Source: UBA4742 sp963785815
Lineage (GTDB): Bacteria; Actinomycetota; Acidimicrobiia; Acidimicrobiales; Acidimicrobilacustridaceae
Direction of reading: 5' to 3'
NCBI GenBank assembly: GCA_963785815.1
Contig: CAWAWN010000002.1
Location: forward strand, 558,001-622,000
Length of the DNA: 64,000 nt
Below are positions 17,957 through 26,104 of the stretch, piece after piece. Position 1 is the stretch's first letter; every line of letters begins with the position of its first letter. Below the pieces are notes generated by a model. It saw only the letters and a program-made list of their open reading frames with translations. It searched no databases and had not been told where the DNA came from. The translations under genes and the position numbers were made by a program.

Positions 17957-18156
17957 GGAGCGCATCACCTCCCTCTGGACCCGACCGGAGCCGGGGCCCC
18001 GACGATCGGGGCAGGGTCATGGATTGACCCGGACAGGCTAGTGGACCCGGTCGGTGAATCCCTCATCGGCCCCACTCTGCCCGCGGGGTGTGACAGCCAG
18101 CCACGGCGAAGCGCGCGATCCGGGCCCGCCCGCGGCGTTCGCCCACCCCGGGTCGA

Positions 18157-18729
18157 TCAGGTGGTGCAGCGGCCGCCCACGGTCACCTTGGGTCGGTCGG
18201 TCGCGTCCAGGCCGAGCGAGCCGAGCTGGCCGACCGGGACCTCGATGGCCGAGCGATAGGGGGCGGTGGCCGGGTACAGCGGGCAGTTGGTGACCGTTGC
18301 CGGGCACGGGACCATGTCCGCGCTCGAGATCCGGCCCCCGTGGGCGTCGAGGAAGACCACCGACAGGGGGATGAGCGTGTCCTTCATCCAGAAGGTGCCG
18401 GTCACGTCGGCCGGGAAGGCGAAGAGCATCCCGGCGTGGCCGGCCAGGCTGGTGTCGGTGACCGCCATGAGCCCCCGGTCGCGGGTCGGGCCGGTGCGGG
18501 CCACCAGCATGCACGGCGTGGAGACGTGGCCATCGGCGGTCACGATGGTGACCTTGACCTGGTCGAAGCCGGTGAAGGGCGCGGGGGCCGGGGTCATGCC
18601 GGGAAGCGCATCGGCCGCCACCGGCGCGTCCATCGACGCGACGGTGGTCACCGTGGTGGCGGCCGGATCGGCGCGCCGACTGGACGAGCCGCAGCCGGCG
18701 GCCATGACCACCAGCACCGCAGCCGCCAT
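18157..18729 (-). CDS. DUF192 family lipoprotein
   Basis: 190 residues. The N-terminus is hydrophobic and ends in a lipobox-like VMAAGCG, so a lipid-anchored extracytoplasmic protein is likely, although the positively charged n-region would need a start slightly upstream of this ATG, overlapping panB. The DUF192 domain covers the second half: PCMLVARTGPTRDRGLMAVTDTSL, GMLFAFPADVTGTFWMKDTLIPLSVVFLD, which are its conserved blocks (RGLMxR and FWMKNTxIPLDxxF patterns). The function of DUF192 is not known. It follows panB with a short overlap or a 23-base gap depending on start. Confidence 0.8.
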   Translation of the reverse strand: MAAAVLVVMAAGCGSSSRRADPAATTVTTVASMDAPVAADALPGMTPAPAPFTGFDQVKVTIVTADGHVSTPCMLVARTGPTRDRGLMAVTDTSLAGHAGMLFAFPADVTGTFWMKDTLIPLSVVFLDAHGGRISSADMVPCPATVTNCPLYPATAPYRSAIEVPVGQLGSLGLDATDRPKVTVGGRCTT

Positions 18730-18752
18730 CGCCCCAGTGGCCGCTCGACGGG

Positions 18753-19616
18753 TCAGGTGGATGTGGTCGCGCTCCCGTACAGGCTGAGCGCCTCGGCCAC
18801 CTCGCCGTTGAGGTGGTAGCTCTCGGCATCGGCGGGGAACCGGCCTTCGCGGACGTCGGCCGCGAAGGCGGACAGAGCGGCCACCGCATCCTCGCCCAGC
18901 GACGCGTAGCGACGCACGAACTTGGGGGCCATGCGCTCCTCGATGCCCAACAGGTCGTGGAAGACCAGGACCTGGCCGTCGCACCAGGGGCCGGCCCCGA
19001 TGCCGATGGTGGGCACGTCGACCGACTCGGTCACCAGGCGGGCCACCTGGTCGGGCACGCCCTCCAACACGATGGCGAAGCAGCCGGCGTGGGCCAGTGC
19101 CTTGGCGTCGGACACCAGCTCGAGCGCGGCCCGGGCCTCGCGGCCCTGCACCTTGAAGCCACCCATGGCGTGCACCGACTGGGGGGTGAGCCCCAGGTGG
19201 CACATGACCGGGATCTCGGCGTCCACGATGGCCTCGACCATGGCCAGGCGCTTGCGACCGCCTTCGAGCTTCACCGCCTGGGCGCCGGCCCGGATGAGGG
19301 CGGCCGCGTTGCGCACCGTCTCCTCGGTCGAGACGTGGTAGCTCATCCACGGGAGGTCGCCCACGACCAGGGCTCGTGGCTTGGCCCGGGCCACCGCCGC
19401 GGTGTGGTGCGCCATGTCGTCGATGGTCACCTGGAGCGTGTCCTCGTAGCCGAGCACCACCATGGCCAACGAGTCACCCACCAGGATCAGGTCGACCCCG
19501 GCGGCGTCGGCCATCCTCGCCCCGGGGGCGTCGTAAGCCGTGACCATGACCAGTGGATCGCTTCCCTCGCGCACCTTGGAGGCGCGCACCCGAGGTGCCG
19601 TGATCGAGTTGCCCAT
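18753..19616 (-). CDS. panB: 3-methyl-2-oxobutanoate hydroxymethyltransferase
   Basis: 287 residues, usual PanB length. It catalyses the first step of pantothenate synthesis, adding a hydroxymethyl group from methylene-tetrahydrofolate to 2-oxoisovalerate. Conserved blocks: MVTAYDAPGARMADAAGVDLILVGDSLAMVVLGYEDTL, then AVKLEGG, MCHLGLTPQSVHAMGGFKVQG, ALAHAGCFAIVLEGVP and IGIGAGPWCDGQVLVFHDLLG. Mg-binding Asp (VGDS) and the KLEGG Lys and Glu are present. No panC or panD in this window. Confidence 0.97.
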   Translation of the reverse strand: MGNSITAPRVRASKVREGSDPLVMVTAYDAPGARMADAAGVDLILVGDSLAMVVLGYEDTLQVTIDDMAHHTAAVARAKPRALVVGDLPWMSYHVSTEETVRNAAALIRAGAQAVKLEGGRKRLAMVEAIVDAEIPVMCHLGLTPQSVHAMGGFKVQGREARAALELVSDAKALAHAGCFAIVLEGVPDQVARLVTESVDVPTIGIGAGPWCDGQVLVFHDLLGIEERMAPKFVRRYASLGEDAVAALSAFAADVREGRFPADAESYHLNGEVAEALSLYGSATTST

Positions 19617-19710
19617 CGCTGAGCCCTCCTCATGTCCGTCCAGCGCCCCATGGCTGCCGGCGGTTCCCAGAATTCTAAGCAGATCGCCGGCCCGGCTGCC
19701 ACCATCGCAC

Positions 19711-19883
19711 TGGCCCTCCAGTCGGCAAGCCTCCCGGCGGGCGCCTCCGGCATCCGGGTGTCGTCGGTCCAGCGGCTCCGGCCTGGTGGCCGACGCCTTC
19801 TGGGACAGGGGTCGGCAAGCCTCCCTGCGGCCGCCTCCGGCATCCGGGTCGACCCGCGAGCGGCTGCGCCCTGCTCCGCCGCG
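19711..19883. repeat. dispersed intergenic repeat family, locus A (two degenerate units)
   Basis: Two degenerate units containing GTCGGCAAGCCTCCCGGCGG, GGCATCCGGGT and GCGGCTCCGGCCTGG. The same words occur at 20101-20320 (reversed), 33498-33684 and 58859-59060. The locus lies upstream of panB and of the small Cys-rich ORF; no gene is seen in it. Confidence 0.75.
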
Positions 19884-19900
19884 TCGGTACCCTTCCCCCC

Positions 19901-20101
19901 ATGATCGGGATCTGCGAGAGCTGCGGGCGCGACGACGAGGCGGTGCTGCTGGTCCGCCGCCTCTACGTCACCCCTGAGTCGTGGGACACGCCCGGCCGGG
20001 TGGACGAGGGCGACGAGGAGCGCTGGTGCTTCGTGTGCCGCACCCACTATCCCCACCAGCAGCTGGAAGACGGCCCCGGCCCCCACACGCCGACCATCTA
20101 G
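19901..20101 (+). CDS. small Cys-rich (zinc-ribbon-like) protein
   Basis: 66 residues. Two CxxC pairs are spaced 35 residues apart: CESC near residue 5 and CFVC near residue 43, the latter followed by RTHYPHQQ. This is the layout of a zinc ribbon. The middle is charged and Tyr-rich (RRLYVTPESWDTPGR). Family not recognised by name. It starts at ATG 19901 right after a C run and ends where a tandem repeat array begins. Confidence 0.65.
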   Translation: MIGICESCGRDDEAVLLVRRLYVTPESWDTPGRVDEGDEERWCFVCRTHYPHQQLEDGPGPHTPTI

Positions 20102-20320
20102 GGCGCCCGCCGGGAGGCTCGCCGACCAGAGGGCCATGAAGGCGCAGGCCGCCAGGCCGGAGCCGCTGGACCGACGACACCCGGATGCCGAAGGCGCCCG
20201 CCGGGAGGCTCGCCGACCAGAGGGCCATGAAGGCGCAGGCCGCCAGGCCGGAGCCGCTGGACCGACGACACCCGGATGCCGAAGGCGCCCGCCGGGAGGC
20301 TCGCCGACCAGAGGGCCAAT
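20101..20320. repeat. tandem repeat array, 91-bp period, about 2.4 units (locus B)
   Basis: The word GCGCCCGCCGGGAGGCTCGC starts at 20103, 20194 and 20285, an exact 91-bp period, with near-identical sequence between. It is the reverse-strand form of the repeat at loci A, C and D. It fills the gap between a plus-strand small gene and the converging penicillin-binding protein gene. Confidence 0.9.
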
Positions 20321-20323
20321 CAA

Positions 20324-22543
20324 TCAGGGCGGGAGCGTGGTGGTGGGTGGGACGGTCGTGGGCGGGGCGGTCGTGGGCGGGGCGGTCGTGGGCGGGACGG
20401 TGGTGGGGGTCACCGGGGCGGTCGTGGTGGTGGTCGACGACGGTGCGTGGCTCAAGGTCGTGGAGGTCGAGCCCGAGACCGTGCTGGTCGGGGGTGCGTT
20501 GATGCCGGTCCCGTAGTCGGTGACGCTGCCCGCGGCGTTGGACGGACGGTTGTAGGGACAGCTCTTGAGGCCCTGGGTGGCCTGGGTCATGAACTTCTTC
20601 CAGATGCTGGCCGGGATCTTGCCGCCGTACGCGTTCGTGCCCAGGTAGCTCATGGAGTGGCTGTCGCTGTCGGGGTAGCCCATCCACACCGATGCGGTCA
20701 GCGAGCAGGTGAAGCCGGTGAACCACCCGTCGGTGTTGGCCGAGGTGGTGCCGGTCTTGCCCGCCGCCGGTTGGCTGAAGGCGGCACCGGTCCCCGTGCC
20801 CTGGGTGATGACCTGGCTGAGGGCCCAGTTCACCTGGTCAGCGATGTTCTTGGACAGCACCCGGGTGCCCGACGTCGGGGCCTGGTAGAGCACCTGGCCC
20901 GACGAGTCGGTCACGCGGCTCACGATGTAGGGGGTGATGTGGAGTCCCTCGTCCATCAGCGTGGAGTAGCCGCTGGCCATGTCCAGGGGCGACACCCCGC
21001 TGGTGCCCAGCACCAGGGACGGGTAGGCGTTGAGCGGGCTGGTCACCCCCATGCGCTTGGCCATGTTGGCCAGGTTCTGCGGGTTGATGTCGGTGACCAG
21101 CTGGGCGAAGTAGGTGTTGATCGAGTTGGTCAGCGCCGTGCTCATGTTGATGCGGCCGAACGCCTCGCTCCGGCTGTCGTTGTGCACCGACCAGTTGTCG
21201 CCGGCACCGTTCCCGTTGGGCACCACCAGGCTGTAGGGCGCCGGGTAGGAGCGGTTCAGGGTCATGCCCTGGCTGAGCGCCTCGGCCACGGCGAAGGTCT
21301 TGAAGGTCGACCCGGCCTGGCGACCGCCACCGCCGCCCTGGCTGCCCACCGCCAGGTTCACCTGTGAGGTGGAGTAGCTGGTGGAGTTGGCCATGGCCCG
21401 GATCCGGCCGCTGGGGTCCACCGACACCAGCGAGGCAGCCGGGTCGGCCTCGAGGGTCAGGCTCGAGCTGATGGCGTCGAGGGCATCCTTCTGGAGCCCG
21501 TAGTCGATGGTGGTGTAGATGCGCAGCCCGCCGCCGTAGAGCTCGGCGTCGTTGAACTGGCCGGAGGCGATCAGGGTGTGGCGCACGTAGTCGAGCAGGT
21601 ACTGGGTGCCCAACTCGGTGTGGGTCACCGTCGAGGTGCTGGCGCCCTGCGCCTTGGGCAGCACGTCGGTCCACGGCGAGGCGACCGCCGCGTCGCGCTG
21701 GGCCTGGGTGATGTAGTGCTGCTTGACCATGTTGTCGAGCACCGAGGTGCGCCGGAACTTGGCCGTGGCCAGCCCGCTGGCCGCGCCCGGATCCGACGCC
21801 GGCAGGGCGGCGTCGGCGGTCTCGGGTGAGCGGATGAGCCCGGCCAGGTAGGCGGCCTCGGGCAAGGTCAGCGAACCCACGTCCTTGCCGAAGTAGGTCT
21901 TGGAGGCAGCCTCGACCCCGTAGGCGCCGCGGCCGAAGTACACGGCGTTGAGGTAGCGGTTGAGGATCTCGGTCTTGGGCAGCTGGCGCTCCAGCTTGAC
22001 GGCCAGCACCGCCTCCTTGATCTTGCGGGTGAAGCTGCGCTCGTTGGTCAGGTAGACGGTCTTGACGTACTGCTGGGTGATGGTGGACCCACCCTGCTCG
22101 GACGCGCTGCCGTGCAGGTCCTCCCACAGGGCGCGGGCGATGCTCTGGGGATCGACGCCGCCATGGGAGAAGAAGTTCTTGTCCTCTGCGCTGACGACCG
22201 CATCGATCAGGACCTGGGGGATCTGGTCGTAGTCGACGTCCACCCGGTCGACGCCGCCGCTGAGCTGGGCCATGGCGTTGTCGGCGTTGCAGTTGGTGGT
22301 GACGTCCGCCGCGCACACGAACGACGTCTGCAGCAGCGGGGGGTCCTTGGCCGGCAGGGGCACCTGGCTGAAGACGTAGGCCACACCCGCCACCGCCGCC
22401 ACCAGCACCAACCCGACCAGGAAGAAGGCGCGTCGCCAACGCCAGAAGAACCCGCGACGGCTGCCGTCGGCCAGGGCCTGCGCCCTGGCCTGCTTGCGAG
22501 CCTGGCGCCGCGAGGGCGGCGCGGCGGAGCGGCGCGAGGTCAC
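20324..22543 (-). CDS. class A penicillin-binding protein (transglycosylase/transpeptidase)
   Basis: 739 residues; bifunctional peptidoglycan synthase anchored by one N-terminal span (about residues 38-58, FFLVGLVLVAAVAGVAYVF). Transglycosylase motifs: SAEDKNFFSHGGVD with the catalytic Glu, EQGGSTITQQYVK, and FGRGAYGVEAASKTYFGK. Transpeptidase motifs: AGSTFKTF (SxxK serine), SIN in LTNSINTYFAQL, and KTGTTSANTDGWF. The tail after about residue 680 is Thr/Pro-rich (repeats of PPTTAPPTT), typical of actinobacterial PonA proteins. It precedes the rpsF cluster with a DUF5318 gene upstream, as ponA1 does in mycobacteria. Confidence 0.93.
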   Translation of the reverse strand: MTSRRSAAPPSRRQARKQARAQALADGSRRGFFWRWRRAFFLVGLVLVAAVAGVAYVFSQVPLPAKDPPLLQTSFVCAADVTTNCNADNAMAQLSGGVDRVDVDYDQIPQVLIDAVVSAEDKNFFSHGGVDPQSIARALWEDLHGSASEQGGSTITQQYVKTVYLTNERSFTRKIKEAVLAVKLERQLPKTEILNRYLNAVYFGRGAYGVEAASKTYFGKDVGSLTLPEAAYLAGLIRSPETADAALPASDPGAASGLATAKFRRTSVLDNMVKQHYITQAQRDAAVASPWTDVLPKAQGASTSTVTHTELGTQYLLDYVRHTLIASGQFNDAELYGGGLRIYTTIDYGLQKDALDAISSSLTLEADPAASLVSVDPSGRIRAMANSTSYSTSQVNLAVGSQGGGGGRQAGSTFKTFAVAEALSQGMTLNRSYPAPYSLVVPNGNGAGDNWSVHNDSRSEAFGRINMSTALTNSINTYFAQLVTDINPQNLANMAKRMGVTSPLNAYPSLVLGTSGVSPLDMASGYSTLMDEGLHITPYIVSRVTDSSGQVLYQAPTSGTRVLSKNIADQVNWALSQVITQGTGTGAAFSQPAAGKTGTTSANTDGWFTGFTCSLTASVWMGYPDSDSHSMSYLGTNAYGGKIPASIWKKFMTQATQGLKSCPYNRPSNAAGSVTDYGTGINAPPTSTVSGSTSTTLSHAPSSTTTTTAPVTPTTVPPTTAPPTTAPPTTVPPTTTLPP

Positions 22544-22604
22544 CGCGAGCCCATGGCCCTGACCGGATCGGTCGCCGGGGTGGCGCGACCGGGGGCCCGA
22601 CCGC

Positions 22605-23009
22605 TCAGGCCGAGCGGGCCGGGTTCAACAAGAAGGTTCGGGCGAGGTGGTTCCAGGAGCACGAGGGGCAGACTTCGACGACGTAGCAGGCGAACTCGCC
22701 GGACCGGCGGGCGAGGGCCCGGAGCTCGGCCTTGGTCGTGATGCACCGCCCGTGGGACGGAAGCCGGGGACCGAACACGTACGAGACAAGCACAACGTTG
22801 TGCTCCTCGCAGATCGGGCACGGCATGGAGGTCGCTTCGCTGCACTCGCGCGCCGCCCGCACCAGCTCGGGATGGGCATCGCACACCTCGTGCTGGGCCA
22901 GGCGGCCCTTCTTGAACTCGGAGATGAGCGCGGCGCGGGCCAGCCGGTAGTCGATCTCGCCTGGCGTGGTGGGTGCGGCCCCCCGCAGCGATCCCGGTCC
23001 GAAGCTCAT
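22605..23009 (-). CDS. DUF5318 family protein
   Basis: 134 residues. It reads IDYRLARAALISEFKKGRL, then VCDAHPELVRAARE, two Cys pairs (CPIC and CPSC) and the closing VVEVCPSCSWNHLARTFLL. These match the conserved actinobacterial DUF5318 protein encoded just upstream of ponA1 (Rv0049 in M. tuberculosis). The four Cys may bind zinc. Function unknown. ATG 23009 fits the family start better than the longer open frame. It lies 61 bp upstream of the PBP gene on the same strand. Confidence 0.8.
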   Translation of the reverse strand: MSFGPGSLRGAAPTTPGEIDYRLARAALISEFKKGRLAQHEVCDAHPELVRAARECSEATSMPCPICEEHNVVLVSYVFGPRLPSHGRCITTKAELRALARRSGEFACYVVEVCPSCSWNHLARTFLLNPARSA

Positions 23010-23147
23010 GGCGCTCCAGGCTAGCGAGCCGCCTCGACCGCATGCGCCGGTGAGCCGAAGGGCGGCCCGACCCCGCGACGCGGTGGTTGACGGGCGCAGG
23101 GTCCCCGACGATCCTCTCGGTCGATCGAGGTCTGCGGGTGACGCCGG

Positions 23148-23279
23148 GTGCTGGCGGCGCTGAACTGGTTCGCCACCGGGATCGACGACCACGGCAAGAT
23201 CGTGGGCGTGGCCGAGTCGGCCGCCACCAGCCAGGGCTTCACGGCCGACGTGCCGCCTCGGCTTCGGGTCAAGGCCTGA
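23148..23279 (+). CDS. 43-residue ORF with strong coding bias, unknown
   Basis: GTG 23148 to TGA 23279, with an in-frame stop just upstream (23139-23141). Almost every third base is G or C and the protein looks ordinary (ALNWFATGIDDHGKIVGVAE, ending PPRLRVKA). It may be a small gene or the last piece of a decayed one. No family recognised. It lies 50 bp ahead of the methyltransferase gene. The rest of the 23010-23330 gap shows nothing. Confidence 0.35.
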   Translation: MLAALNWFATGIDDHGKIVGVAESAATSQGFTADVPPRLRVKA

Positions 23280-23329
23280 CGGCGGCGCTCATCACGCACT
23301 CCGGGTCCCCGGCGCGTCAAACTCAACGC

Positions 23330-24136
23330 ATGTCCGACCGCTTCACCGGGCCCGGCGACATGCGCTCGGGCCACCCGACCACCCGGAACCTGGTGGCCGC
23401 GCCCGACGTCGAGCCGGTGCCCACCCTGCCCCTGTCGGCCACCTTCCCCGTCCAGGCCGACCTGATCGGCGAGACCATCAGCTACGGCCCCGACATCCCA
23501 CCCGAGGCGCAGCTACGCCTGCTGGGCAACGTGGAGGGTCGCCGTCTCCTGGTGCTGGGCGTGGGCGCGGGCGCCGAGGTCGTGACGCTCGCCCGTCAGG
23601 GGGCACGGGTCATCGGGGTCGACCCCTCCCTGGCCCGCATCGAGGCGGCGCGGGGTGCCGTGGACGAAGCCGAGGTGAAGGTCGAGCTGCACCAGGCCGA
23701 CCTGGCCGACCTGCCCTTCGTGCGAGCCGACTCCCTGGACGGCGCCCTGAGCGTGTTCGCCCTGGCCGGGGTCGACGACCTGGATCGGCTCTTCCGGCAG
23801 GTCCATCGGGTCCTGCACACGGCCTGCCACCTGGTGTTCTCGGTCCCCCACCCGGCCTACGCCATGCTCGATCCCGACGTCGAGCTGCCCGCCACCGTGG
23901 TCCGGCCCTACTTCGACCGCTCGTCGCGCCCGTGGTCGACCGGCGACCGCGCCGGCCACGAGTACCCCCGCACGGTGAGCGAGCTGTTCACCAGCCTCGG
24001 ACGGGCCAACTTCCGGGTCGACATGCTGCTCGAACCCGAGCCCGACCCCAACGGGCGCCGCAGCGCGCACTGGCGCCCGGCCATGCAGTGGGCCCCGGCC
24101 ACCCTCATCCTCCGGGCCCGCAAGGAAGGCATCTAG
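23330..24136 (+). CDS. class I SAM-dependent methyltransferase
   Basis: 268 residues. The SAM-binding loop is LLVLGVGAGAEVVTLARQGARVIGVDPS (motif I plus acidic end of strand 2), followed by LHQADLADLPF and the motif IV-like DSLDGALSVFALAGV. The second half includes LVFSVPHPAY and AMLDPDVELP, seen in small-molecule methyltransferases. The ATG at 23330 is chosen since upstream codons belong to another frame's coding bias. Its TAG stop coincides with the CTAG target duplication of the adjacent insertion element. Substrate unknown. Confidence 0.82.
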   Translation: MSDRFTGPGDMRSGHPTTRNLVAAPDVEPVPTLPLSATFPVQADLIGETISYGPDIPPEAQLRLLGNVEGRRLLVLGVGAGAEVVTLARQGARVIGVDPSLARIEAARGAVDEAEVKVELHQADLADLPFVRADSLDGALSVFALAGVDDLDRLFRQVHRVLHTACHLVFSVPHPAYAMLDPDVELPATVVRPYFDRSSRPWSTGDRAGHEYPRTVSELFTSLGRANFRVDMLLEPEPDPNGRRSAHWRPAMQWAPATLILRARKEGI

Positions 24137-24152
24137 GAGGGTCTGGCGAAAC
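24137..24152 (+). repeat. left terminal inverted repeat
   Basis: GAGGGTCTGGCGAAAC, 15 of 16 bases matching the reverse complement of the right end. CTAG precedes it at 24133-24136 and supplies the TAG stop of the methyltransferase. The motif AGCGAAAC recurs at 24156-24163, perhaps a second transposase contact. Confidence 0.85.
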
Positions 24153-24168
24153 GTGTAGCGAAACTCGG

Positions 24169-24759
24169 TCATCTGACTTCCAAGCTCTTGATGATGATCT
24201 CCAGCACGTTCATCCGCTGACTGATCTGGCCCGCGACCGGGTCGGCCAAGGCCGCTAGGAGCGGGTTCGGCGCAATCTCTCCTCTCCATTCTTCTTGGAG
24301 ATCGGGGTGGGCCGACAGTGCCGAGTCAACTCCATCGATCCACTGCTCAACGCTCTTGTCGAAGCCCGCGGGAGCCTCTGCTGTGTCCTTCAGGGACGGT
24401 CCGCGGGCTTGAAGAAGCTTTCCTTTGGTCTGCAACTCTCGGAGACGGCTCAGGATCGAGTCCTCGGGCGATGGCTTCTTCAACTCCTCCAAGTCGACCC
24501 GCAGATGCTCGACTTCCTCGCGGAGCATCTTGAATGGTGCCCGGATGAAGAAGTAGCCCAAGGCGCAGAAAGGAATCAGGACGGCCGCTGCGATGGCGAT
24601 CACGACAGCCACCAGCGCGTCGTGAACGACGGACTTGTCCGAACCTGATAGCCGGTAGTACCCGAAGGCCAGCAAGCCGGGCACGATCGCCCAGACAAGA
24701 TCCTTCGGGCTGAACCACTCCCGTGCGTCGTGCCACGCCCGCCCCTTGTACGACTGCAT
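24169..24759 (-). CDS. membrane protein, passenger of the insertion element, unknown function
   Basis: 196 residues, family not recognised. Two hydrophobic segments are visible: residues about 20-36 (LVWAIVPGLLAFGYYRL) and about 46-72 (DALVAVVIAIAAAVLIPFCALGYFFI). The remainder is charged and helical (MLREEVEHLRVDLEELKK), so a coiled-coil cytosolic part is likely. Codon use is weaker in G/C third positions than core genes. It is transcribed outward toward the left end of the element. Confidence 0.65.
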   Translation of the reverse strand: MQSYKGRAWHDAREWFSPKDLVWAIVPGLLAFGYYRLSGSDKSVVHDALVAVVIAIAAAVLIPFCALGYFFIRAPFKMLREEVEHLRVDLEELKKPSPEDSILSRLRELQTKGKLLQARGPSLKDTAEAPAGFDKSVEQWIDGVDSALSAHPDLQEEWRGEIAPNPLLAALADPVAGQISQRMNVLEIIIKSLEVR

Positions 24760-24825
24760 TTCCGCAGGCTAGTCCGGATCAGTGAATCTGGCTTCTGACC
24801 TGCGTAAATGGCCCGATGGCTGTCA

Positions 24826-24897
24826 TACCCCCCGCGTAAAATGGGGGGTAGATAGCCAAGACAAAGGCCCCCGCGGTGCGCTAACACCGCGAGGGCC
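24826..24897 (+). promoter_or_regulatory. two hairpins in the transposase leader
   Basis: TACCCCCC / GGGGGGTA (24826-24833 and 24843-24850, 9-base loop) is followed by a 13-bp stem with one mismatch at 24866-24878 and 24885-24897 (6-base loop CGCTAA). Such structures upstream of transposase genes often limit read-through expression; that role here is inference. Confidence 0.5.
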
Positions 24898-24923
24898 CGG
24901 ACCAACAGGAGATTGCGCCTCCC

Positions 24924-26060
24924 GTGGCCACACCCACGATACTCCCCACCCGCGACAGCCAACAGGTTGCCGCGCTGCTCGACTCCCGAGAGATCGCCGG
25001 GCTCGTAGCGAAACTCCAACAGACTCGCTGGACCGGCCGTCCCGGCTACCCGTTGCGGGCGATGGTCGGCATGGCGCTGATCAAGTCGTTGTACGCGCTC
25101 CCGACGTGGACGCGGGTCGCACGGCTCGTCGCTGACCACCAGGGCTTGCAGGACGTGCTCGGATGCTGCCCCTCGGTGTACGCCTGCTACCGGTTCACGA
25201 CCAAGCTCCGCGCCAACGCCACGGCGCTGGCGGAGTGCTTGGACGCAGTGCTCGCATCGCTCGGTGACCTGATGCCCGACATGGGTGAGTCGGTCGCGAT
25301 CGACGGTTCCGACCTGCCCGCCTATGCGAACGGGCAACGGTTCGTGTCGCGGGGTGGGCGGTTGCGGGAGCGGTACTCCGACCCTGACGCTTCGTGGGGA
25401 CATCGGTCCTCCATCTCGACCCGCTCGGGTGGCGGGTACTACGGCTACAAGGTCCACGCCGCGGTCTGCACCACAACCGGGCTCCCGGTCGCGTGGCAGG
25501 TCGAAACCGCGAAGGATGCCGAGGTGCCGGTCGTGCCCAGACTGCTCGACATGATCGACGCCCGTGGCATCACGGTCCGTTACGCGGCGCTGGACCGGGG
25601 CTACGACGCCAACCCGATCTACGAGACGTGCGCCGACCGGGGTATCCGCCCGATCGTCCCACTGAGGATGACGGGTGCGGTGAAGGCCGGTCGGCATCTG
25701 CCCCGCGAGTGCGAGCACGGCACCTGGACGTTCGCCGGGGCCGACGACAAGCGCGGCCGGACGAAGTGGCGTTGCCCGACCGGCGAATGCGCTCCGGCGT
25801 CGGAGTGGGTGAAGGCCGACCGGCTCCATCCGCTGGTCCCGCGAGGGTCGGCCCGGTTCAAGCGCCTGTACCACCAGCGCGGCGCGGTCGAGCGGGAGTT
25901 CGGCCGGTTGAAGCACGAATGGGCGATGCTGCCGCTGCGGGTCCGGCGCATCGAACGAGTACGGCTCCACGTCGACCTGACGATCCTCGGCCAGTTGACG
26001 GTGGCGCTCGACAAGGCCCGGAACGAGAAGGAGACTCACGGCTTGCCGTCCGCTGCCTGA
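24924..26060 (+). CDS. DDE transposase (IS4/IS5 type)
   Basis: 378 residues. N-terminal GRPGYPLRAMVGMALIKSLYALPTWTRVARLV is the helix-turn-helix/DUF772-like region. DDE residues are inferred as Asp in VAIDGSDLPAYA, Asp in AALDRGYDAN and Glu in the C-terminal YHQRGAVEREFGRLKHE, which fits the Y-x2-R-x3-E-x6-K signature. YYGYKVHAAV sits between the first two. A Cys pair (CEH and CPTGEC) in the insert may bind metal. The GTG start follows AGGAG by 12 bases. The frame is intact with no stops, so the element may be active. Confidence 0.92.
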   Translation: MATPTILPTRDSQQVAALLDSREIAGLVAKLQQTRWTGRPGYPLRAMVGMALIKSLYALPTWTRVARLVADHQGLQDVLGCCPSVYACYRFTTKLRANATALAECLDAVLASLGDLMPDMGESVAIDGSDLPAYANGQRFVSRGGRLRERYSDPDASWGHRSSISTRSGGGYYGYKVHAAVCTTTGLPVAWQVETAKDAEVPVVPRLLDMIDARGITVRYAALDRGYDANPIYETCADRGIRPIVPLRMTGAVKAGRHLPRECEHGTWTFAGADDKRGRTKWRCPTGECAPASEWVKADRLHPLVPRGSARFKRLYHQRGAVEREFGRLKHEWAMLPLRVRRIERVRLHVDLTILGQLTVALDKARNEKETHGLPSAA

Positions 26061-26104
26061 GGCGAGCGAAGGGCGCAACTATCGCCGACACTCGGAAGCC
26101 TCCC

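Noticed and set aside
20103..20320. CRISPR array
   Set aside because: Units of 91 bp are near-identical throughout, with no alternation of short repeat and unique spacer and no cas genes.
20338..20420. GC/GT-rich minisatellite as a regulatory repeat
   Set aside because: It encodes the Thr/Pro-rich tail of the penicillin-binding protein and is explained by that.
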